A stretch of 64,000 nt of DNA from Solanum dulcamara. Its lineage: Eukaryota; Streptophyta; Magnoliopsida; Solanales; Solanaceae. The translations under genes were made by a program, and so were the position numbers. Below the pieces are notes generated by a model. The model was given only the letters and a program-made list of their open reading frames with translations, had not been told where the DNA came from and did no database searches. Numbering within the stretch: position 1 is the stretch's first letter; each line of letters starts with the position of its first letter. Below, piece by piece: positions 57,085 to 64,000 of this stretch. The stretch is from positions 14,080,949 to 14,144,948 of the forward strand of contig NC_077244.1 of assembly GCF_947179165.1 (NCBI RefSeq), written 5' to 3'.

Positions 57085-57430
57085 TGCTAAGCTCGAGATT
57101 TGGATCTATTCATGGCGAGAGAGTAGTTCCGAGGTCGACGTTCCTGAAATAGTCATTTTGGAGCAAGTTGCTATTCTTCACTTTCACTTTCTTTCTCCAG
57201 ATCTACTATTCAGATCCAGGTTGTTGTGAACAACATCTTGAAAATACAACGTGAATAGTAACTCTGATGCGAATAGTACTCTAATGGGAACAGTGTTTTT
57301 CGATGAGAACCAGGTTCATTTCAACTGGAGTTGGTACCTCCGATTTTTATATCTTTCCATATCTATTCTTTTTCCATACACTTGTACTTACATTGTGCTG
57401 ACTTTATATCTTTGAATAATTTATTAGTTC
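55149..57430 (+). mobile_element. LTR fragment, copy 2
   Basis: Counterpart of 15622-17900 with scattered substitutions. It holds the TTCGCAATCGCGA cluster (56227-56320), the minisatellite and a (TC)n(TA)n tract at about 57026-57081. No coding. Confidence 0.6.
56337..56584 (+). repeat. 30-bp minisatellite of GGTTCAAGTCC, copy 2
   Basis: Same nine-unit array as at 16810-17056 with only isolated substitutions; no gain or loss of a unit is visible, unlike the neighbouring TA tracts. Confidence 0.85.
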
Positions 57431-57442
57431 ATACGCATTTTT

Positions 57443-60209
57443 GTGGATTTGGGTAGTGATGGTGGACTAGGGTCATATTCTTGCTCAGGGATAGGGATGG
57501 GGACGAGGGTAAGAAGGGGTAAGTGGGTTAAAGAAGCGTCTAGACTGAGAGTAGGATCTTGGAACATTGGGATGTTAACGGAAAAATCCATAGAGCTAGT
57601 TAAGATTTTAAAGAAGAGGAAAATTAATATAGCTTGTGTCCAAGACACCATATGGGTAGGTTATAAAGCTAAGGAGATAGACGGGTATAAGCTTTGCTTC
57701 TCTGGTAGATCCAAGTATAGGAATGGGGTAGGAATTTTAGTAGACAGTGATTTAAGGGATCAGATGGTAGAGGTTAGGAAAGTCACTGATAGAATGATGT
57801 CGATTAAGGTGGTCGTGGATAGGATCACCATGAACATTATTAGTTCTTATGCACCGTAAGCGGGCTTAGGCGAGTAGGATAAAATACGCTTTTGCGAGGA
57901 TTTGAATGAGTTAGTGGGAGGAATACCGCCTACTGAGAAGCTTTTCGTGGGAGGGGATTTCAATGGGCATATCGGGTCTATTTTTGGAGGGTATGATGAT
58001 GTGCATGAAGGCTTTCGATTCGGGGATAAAAATGGAGGAGGAGTTTCACTTTTGGATTTCGCAAGAGCTTTTGGGTTGGTGATAGCCAAATTGAGTTTCC
58101 CAAAGAAGGAGGACCACTTGGTAATCTTCCGTATTTCGGTGGATACTCAAATAGACCTTTTACTTCTTAGAAAGGATGATAAAGGTCTGTGCAAAGATTA
58201 TAAGGTCATTCCAAATGGCAGCCTTACAACCAAATATAAGCTCTTGGTGATGGATCTAGGGATCAAGATGACGAGGAAGAAGAGGGTTAGGGATGACCAA
58301 CCTAGGATTAGATGGAGAAGTGCAAGGGAAGGTAGAAACAAAGAAGATGGCGTATGTGAAGTTGATAGAAAGCAAGGATGAGGTGGAGAAGTGGACAAAT
58401 AGGGAACTCTATAAGATAGAGAGAAAGGAGGCAAAGTTAGTGGTTTCGACGACAAAAACGGCAATTTTTGGATGCCTTTATACTAAACTAGAAGAGAAAG
58501 ATGGGGATAGGAAATTGTTCAGGCTAGACAGGGTACGGGAGAGAAGGGCACGCAATGTGGATCAACTGAAGTGCATTAAGGACGAGCATGAAAAAGTAGT
58601 GTTAGAGGAGACCCTCATTAAACAGAGATGATAGTCTTACTTCCCTAAACTCTTCAACGAAGAAGGGGACAGAGAGATTGTGTTAGGAGATTTGGAACAT
58701 ACAAGGAGGCATAATGATTTTGGGTGTTCTAGGAGTATTACAGTTAAGGAGGTTAAGGGTACTGTTCGTAGGATGCGCTGGCGAAGAGCAATCGGACCTG
58801 ATAGGACTCCTAGGGAATTTTGGAAGAGCGTGAGTTTGGAAGGTTTGGAGTGACTGACTAGGTTATTTAATGACATCTTTAAGACAGAAATGATGCCCAA
58901 AGAAGGGAGGTCGAGAGTAATGATTCCTCTATACAAAAATTGGGGGATATCTAGAGCAGTAACAACTATAGAGGTATCATCCTTCTAAGCCATACTATGA
59001 AAATGTGGGAAAGAATGGTGGAGATGAGGGTGAGGAGAAGCGTGTCTATTTCAGATAACCAGTTCAGATTTATGCCAGGACACTTAACTACAGAAGCCAT
59101 CAATCTTATGAGGAGACTGGTAGAGCGGTATAGGGAGAGGAAGAGGGACTTGCATACAGTATTCATCGACCTAGAAAAGGCTTACTCTAAAGTTCCACGA
59201 GAGATACTATGGAGATGTTTGGAGGATAAAGGTGTACTTGTGGCGTATATTAGGGTAATCAAGGACATGTATGAGGGTGCCAAAACCAAGGTAAGGACAG
59301 TAGGAGGGGACTCAGATCACTTCCCAGTTGTGATGGGATTGCATCAAGGATCAGCCTCTTAGTCCTTTTTTATTTGCCTTGATGATGGATGGATTAACGC
59401 AAAAAATTCAAGGTAAGGTGTCATGGTGTATGCTTTTCGTGGATGACATATTCCTAATCGATGAGACTCACAGCGATGTTAATACTAAGTTGGAGGATTG
59501 GAGACATACCTTGGAGTCTAAAGGGTTTAAGTTAAGTAGGACCAAGATAGAGTACTTAGAGTACAGGTTCAATATGACACCTTAAGAGGTTGGCGCGGAA
59601 GTTAGGCTTAGTTACCAGGCCATCTAAAAGAAAAGTAGGTTCAAGTACCTTGGGTCTATCATGCAATACAATGGGGAGATTGACGATGATGTCACACATC
59701 GTATTAGGGCAGGGTGGATGAAATGGAGGCTTGCTTTTGGTGTGCTATGTGACAAGAAGGTGCCACCACAACTTAAGGGAAAGTTCTTCAAAGTGGTGTT
59801 TAGACTATGTTATATGGGGCGGAGTGTTAGCCAATTAAGGTCTCGCACATTCAAAAGATAAAAGTTGCCGAGATGAGAAAGTTGAGATGGATGTGTAGGC
59901 ATACCAGGAGCGACAGGATTAGAAATGAGGATATTCGGGATAAGGTAGGAGTGTCCTCGGTGGAAGAAAAGATGCGAGAAATACGACTAAGATAGTTTGG
60001 GCATGTGAAGAGGAGAGACATAGATGCCCATTACGGATGTGTGAGAGGTTGGCCATGGATGGTTTCATAAGAGGTAGGGGTAGGCCGAAGAAATATTGGG
60101 AAGAGGTGATTAGACAGGATATGGCGCAGTTACAACTTAACGAAGACATGACCTTAGATAGGAGGGTGTAGAGGACCCACATTAGGGTAAAAGGCTAGTA
60201 CATAATCTC
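57443..60209 (+). pseudogene. RTE-clade LINE ORF, copy 2, dead
   Basis: Second copy of the RTE ORF. It shares with copy 1 the stop after AGLGE, the TGA after LIKQR, the frameshift before the RT, the 1-nt insertion after HQGSA and the FVDD box. It adds a TAA at 57857-57859 (CAA in copy 1) and a 191-bp deletion at 58315/58316 between the endonuclease and RT parts. GSWNIGML, GGDFNGHIG and [14 protein letters not shown] remain readable. Confidence 0.9.
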
Positions 60210-60504
60210 GTTATTCTTCCTTATTAGTAGATGCATTAGCGCACAATAATTTCTTATGCTCTGATTTCTATTATTATCTATTACTTTCTGTACTTTGATT
60301 ATTCAATTTATCTGTGTCGCTTCCGTTATTTACTTTCCAATATCGCTTTGAACTTCTTAGCCTTATCTGACCTATTTCTATGCTTTTATTGAGACGATGA
60401 TCTTTCGGAAGCAGTCGTCCTACCTTGGTAGGAGTAAGTTCTGCATACACTTTACCCTCTCTGGACCCCATATTATGGGATTTCATTGGGTTGTTATTGT
60501 TGTC
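60210..60504 (+). mobile_element. RTE LINE 3' end, copy 2
   Basis: Same stereotyped 3' end and TTG-rich tail as at 20881-21175. The 107 bp to the chromovirus LTR is also shared, so both copies have the same nested arrangement. Confidence 0.85.
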
Positions 60505-60611
60505 TTTTGCTATTTAAGACTGTCTGGTTTGTGTGGTCCACTTTTGGGACTTGTACTCCTTTTGTAGTAGCTCTGTGCTTGTGAATTCTAGTTTCTAAGA
60601 GGGATATTTTA

Positions 60612-60871
60612 TGTCACGACCCGATTTCTCAGGTCATGATGACACCTACTATAGCCCACTAGTAGGTAAGCCAGCCTGTAACCTGGAACGGAAAGTAATG
60701 GCTTTGAGGGAAGAAACTAATCATGAATGGGAAATTTTTAACATAAGTAAAAATAGATAAGTGGAAGAAAACCAAAAACCTGATATATACAACTAAGGAC
60801 CCCTCCCAGAACCTAGAGGCCACAAGTACAGAGCTGCTACAATATAAAAGACGAGTACATGTTCCAAAGGT

Positions 60872-60902
<31 letters not shown>

Positions 60903-63778
60903 CAACTGCTAGTCTTAGAGATGCAAAAGACAGGCCAACCAATCTGAAGGAGATATAAATGATCTCAAAACAACAAGTGCTCACCCTGTTCTCCGGAGCT
61001 GACTGCAGCGTGATTGATCTATCCATAAAGATAGCTGGTGCTCGGTCCTACATTATGAAAGTTGATGCAGAGTCTAGTATGAGTACCAAGACAACAGGTA
61101 GTAGGCATCATAGGCTGGCTGAGCAGAAAATGTAAAAACAATATGAAAAAGAGGAGTAAGCCTAAACATGAGTCATAATAAGTAACTAAGGTGGATAAAG
61201 TACTAAGTAAGAGAACTACAGCTTATTATACCCAACCGATCCCCCATAAGCCCATCCGGAACACTTATGTGCAAGTTAAATAAAAACTCGAACGGACCCC
61301 CATAAGCTCTCCAAGTACACAAAATAGCTACAACTACCAAGGCTAGGAACCAAGAATTTATGATGCCATGAACCGAAGAATTGTGTCATTTCCGAACCAA
61401 GAGTCTCCAGGAATCGATGAATTAGGAATGCTTTAGGGGTCGAGGCCAGGGATGGGTACCCAAATTCTCACCATAAGACATCTGTACGGTCAAGGGCAGG
61501 GCTGGGAACATGGATGCTTGCCATAACATATCAATACGGTCGAGGCCAGGGCTAGGTACCCAAATGCTTGTGGTAACACATCAGTATGATCGAGGCCAGG
61601 GGTGGGTACCCAAATACTCGTAATACTAGCAAGCCGATAGAGGCCGGGGCTAGGTACTCGGATGCTGCCCAATGGAAATTAAGAAAGGAGGCTGGGGCTT
61701 GGTACCCGGATGCTCAAAGATAATTTATTCCATAGTGCCGAATATTCCTCTTTCCAACAGGATGATAATATTTCCGAGAATATCTTCCCTAATGAGTCAA
61801 TTGATATGCCACAAAAGCTTGACCTAGAGCCGAAAGTGAACACTTACATACAGTATAGTGTTTCCTAATGTATCTTGAAAGTCGAAATCATGTCGAGGTA
61901 TGGATAAAAGTACTTATAAAAGCAAGGTTACCACCTAGCTAAGGAAAAACTATCAAGAACTAGCCCGCTACACCAATCTACAAGAATCTAAGCCTACCAG
62001 AGCGATGTCGAGGCAACTAAGGCATGTTCACAAACTATACTAAGCCCAACATGCTCCATAATATTAACAACATAAGCATTTAATTCCTCTTACAATACCA
62101 ACAAATAATGAAAAGGAACACACGCTTCCAATGGCCCAGAAAAACCCAATAGAAGCCTAAAACATGATTTCTAACACCCAAGATATACAATAAGCTACCC
62201 AACCCAAATTCCATATATTTTAACATGCTTTCACATATTTCAGCTAAATCTAAAGAAAGAAAAGCTATATCCTACCTGTAGGCTGAACACACACGCTCCA
62301 AATTATTGTGCCAGACCTTTTTCCTTTTGAAAGGCCTCGAAACGCTGCCATTTTGTCAAAAATAGAATCACAATGTTTTTACGGTCGTTTACACATCAAT
62401 TTTATAATTTTTTGAGATGGACCAATTTTGTGGTCTAAGATGAGAAATGTGGGACCCGCTTCTGGATTTCTAGAATCGACCTCAAAATTAAGTTATAAAC
62501 ATCACCTCAAGCTCAAGGATCAAATTACAACACAATTCAGAGTGGGAAAACAATGCAAGACGATCAGGCAACAAATTCCCAAATTTTAAGCTAAACAGAT
62601 GAACATGGAAACACCTCTACGCTGTTATTTCTCACAAACGACACTAACACAACCCAAACCAAAAATACCACGATGTTCCTTACGAAAAACCTCACAATAT
62701 AGCCTTAAAAATCACTAAAACTGGAGCTAAATTCGCTAAGTTACAATCTTTCAAAATTCAACAAAGCTAATTTCATAAATTTACCTCACACGAATCCTCC
62801 CAACAAGATTCTGAGCTTATCAATGGATTCCCTACAAAATTCTCTTGAATTTAGACCCTTAAATCACAAAATTTGGTTTTGAAGGAGAGATCAAGGTTAA
62901 AATTTAGAGGTGATGCTGAAATTTCGTACTTGATCTTTTATTAAAAGACCAAGATTTGGCCTTCACGAATGCAGCCTAAGTGGCTCGCGAACGTGGAGGC
63001 AAAACTCTCAAACCTCCACAAACACGGACCAGGCCCCACGATCACAGAAAGCAATTTCCTGGGTCTCCGCGAACACAGACAGGGGCCCATGATCACAGAG
63101 AACAAAGTCTCAAGTTCAAATATTTCGACGGGGTGCTTAGAAGTTGTTCGGAATTTCATGCATGCAATCGAGATATGCTACACACATCAAATTTGATGTT
63201 TTGGACTCAATGACGCAGTCGAAATTTCTATACAAGGTCGTTACGACTGAAATTGGGTCCCATACCTAAGGGTCATTTTGAGCTAAATTCTATAACGGGC
63301 TTCGGGATTAAGACCGAAAGCCTTAGAAGGGCAATTAAGGGTCGTTCTAGACCAAACCCAATATTGAAGACCTAACAACACTATCGAAATTTTCATTCTA
63401 GCGCAATTTCCATAAATTTTGACCAAAGTCAACCATGGGCAAAATTTCAAAAGCAAAAGCGCCAAATGGCTTCAAAGTCATATCTATTGCCTCGGTACTT
63501 ATGCCGACTATGTTAGCTAGCCTAATTTGTCCATTCCAAAGTTGATGGTACTATTAGAATTTCTTTCTGAGGTCACTTTCTTAAAGTTATGACCGAAGTT
63601 AAATTTTCAAGTTATAAAAACTCCAAAAAAGGGTAACAGGTCTAAAACCCAAATAACAACCAGGCGGCCACACTACTGGCGCTGGCAGGTCAGAAATGAC
63701 TTGGGGTCACTATACGAATGATCTAAATGACAAAACATACGCAATATTAGGAAAATGACCTAGAGGTTCATTACAACA
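60612..63778 (-). mobile_element. 3' LTR of Tekay-like chromovirus, copy 2
   Basis: 3167 bp, from TGTCACGACCC at 60612 to TTCATTACAACA at 63778. It matches the LTR at 21283-24457, with a shorter TA tract (60876-60902). The motif cluster lies at 62960-63100. It adjoins integrase coding at 63786. Confidence 0.82.
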
Positions 63779-63785
63779 TCCACTA

Positions 63786-64000
63786 CTAAAAGAACTTTTG
63801 TCCAAAAAGTAAAGACAAGGATATACTTGGAGGGTCAAATATGCTAGAGAATTGCTCCCGCATCTCCTGCTCGATCTCCCAGGTAGCCTCCTCGATTGGA
63901 AGATGGCACCAATGGACCTTAACCTTAAGGATAGACCTAGAACGAAGCTGGTGAACATCCTTAGCTTGAATAGCAATCGGCTCCACAACAAAAGTCAAGC
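63786..64000 (-). pseudogene. chromovirus integrase C-terminus, chromodomain end
   Basis: Partial at the window edge. The minus-strand frame reads EPIAIQAKDVHQLRSRSILK, KVHWCHLPIEEATWEIEQEM and REQFSSIF, then a stop at about 63786 next to the LTR. The VKVxWxxxPxEEATWE pattern is the chromodomain-type end I recall from Tekay-like elements. This segment is deleted in the first copy (24470/24471), so it shows what that copy lost. Confidence 0.85.

Larger units (their letters stand above)
54589..63791 (+). repeat. 9.2-kb direct duplication, copy 2
   Basis: Same block as 15062-24470. The left junction falls in LTR sequence of tandem unit C with short shared bases (ATATT / ATTTCTTGCAG). Relative to copy 1 it lacks 191 bp of the RTE ORF (matching 18796-18986; ATGG microhomology) and differs in microsatellite length. 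Homology presumably continues past 64000 into the chromovirus pol, so the true right end is outside the window. Confidence 0.95.

Noticed and set aside
1..64000. host gene, such as a nuclear 'craniofacial development protein 2-like' or 'RNase H-like' gene
   Set aside because: Automatic annotation often gives such names to RTE endonuclease and LINE RNase H fragments; here they are parts of dead retroelements.

Overview
This window looks like nuclear, gene-free heterochromatin from a flowering plant, most likely Solanaceae. The reasons are an RTE-clade LINE with the solanaceous-type 3' end and TTG-rich tail, SIRE-like copia gag with long coiled coils, Athila-type and Tekay-like Ty3/gypsy elements, and LTRs that begin TGTCACGACCC or TGTAGCGACCCC. 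Family names rest on remembered motifs, not a search. I found no host gene, rRNA, tRNA gene or CRISPR array. Every recognisable coding region belongs to a transposable element, and almost all are broken by stops, frameshifts or lost catalytic residues.

Layout. (1) 1-12.5 kb: a decayed Athila-type Ty3/gypsy element on the minus strand, with a tRNA-Asp-type primer site at 11585, gag, protease, RT, RNase H, integrase and an extra 3' ORF. Its gag is interrupted by a perfect solo LTR (8917-11358, 5-bp target duplication) and a 68-bp LINE tail. (2) 12.5-15.6 kb: minus-strand gag remnant of a copia element. (3) 15.6-21.3 kb: a plus-strand LTR fragment with a 30-bp minisatellite, then a dead RTE LINE. 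(4) 21.3-29.3 kb: a minus-strand Tekay-like chromovirus with one LTR and a probable SINE in gag. (5) 29727-40612: a complete but dead L1-type LINE (10.9 kb, 11-bp target duplication) with a very long ORF1, an ORF2 with endonuclease, RT and RNase H, and an unexplained open 3' region. (6) 40.6-46.1 kb: AT-rich repeat units and two LTRs that meet in inverted orientation. (7) 46.5-54.6 kb: three head-to-tail 3-kb units, the third cut off by (8) 54.6-63.8 kb, a second copy of the 15.06-24.47 kb block in the same orientation. The window ends inside the chromovirus integrase.

Order of events inferred from the nesting: copia, gypsy and RTE elements inserted and decayed; the 9.4-kb block was then copied about 39.5 kb away, since both copies share the old RTE stops. 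The LINE inserted into one AT-rich repeat unit, and a paralogous unit at 46156 preserves the unoccupied site. The 3-kb tandem array formed before the block copy landed in it.

The observations I rate highest are the palindromic or reiterated motif cluster in the promoter-upstream part of nearly every LTR, the LINE with an approximately 50-residue tandem repeat in ORF1 and an undecayed 3' open frame, and the 30-bp-spaced array of Pol III B-box-like motifs inside a duplicated LTR. None is a proven new system.
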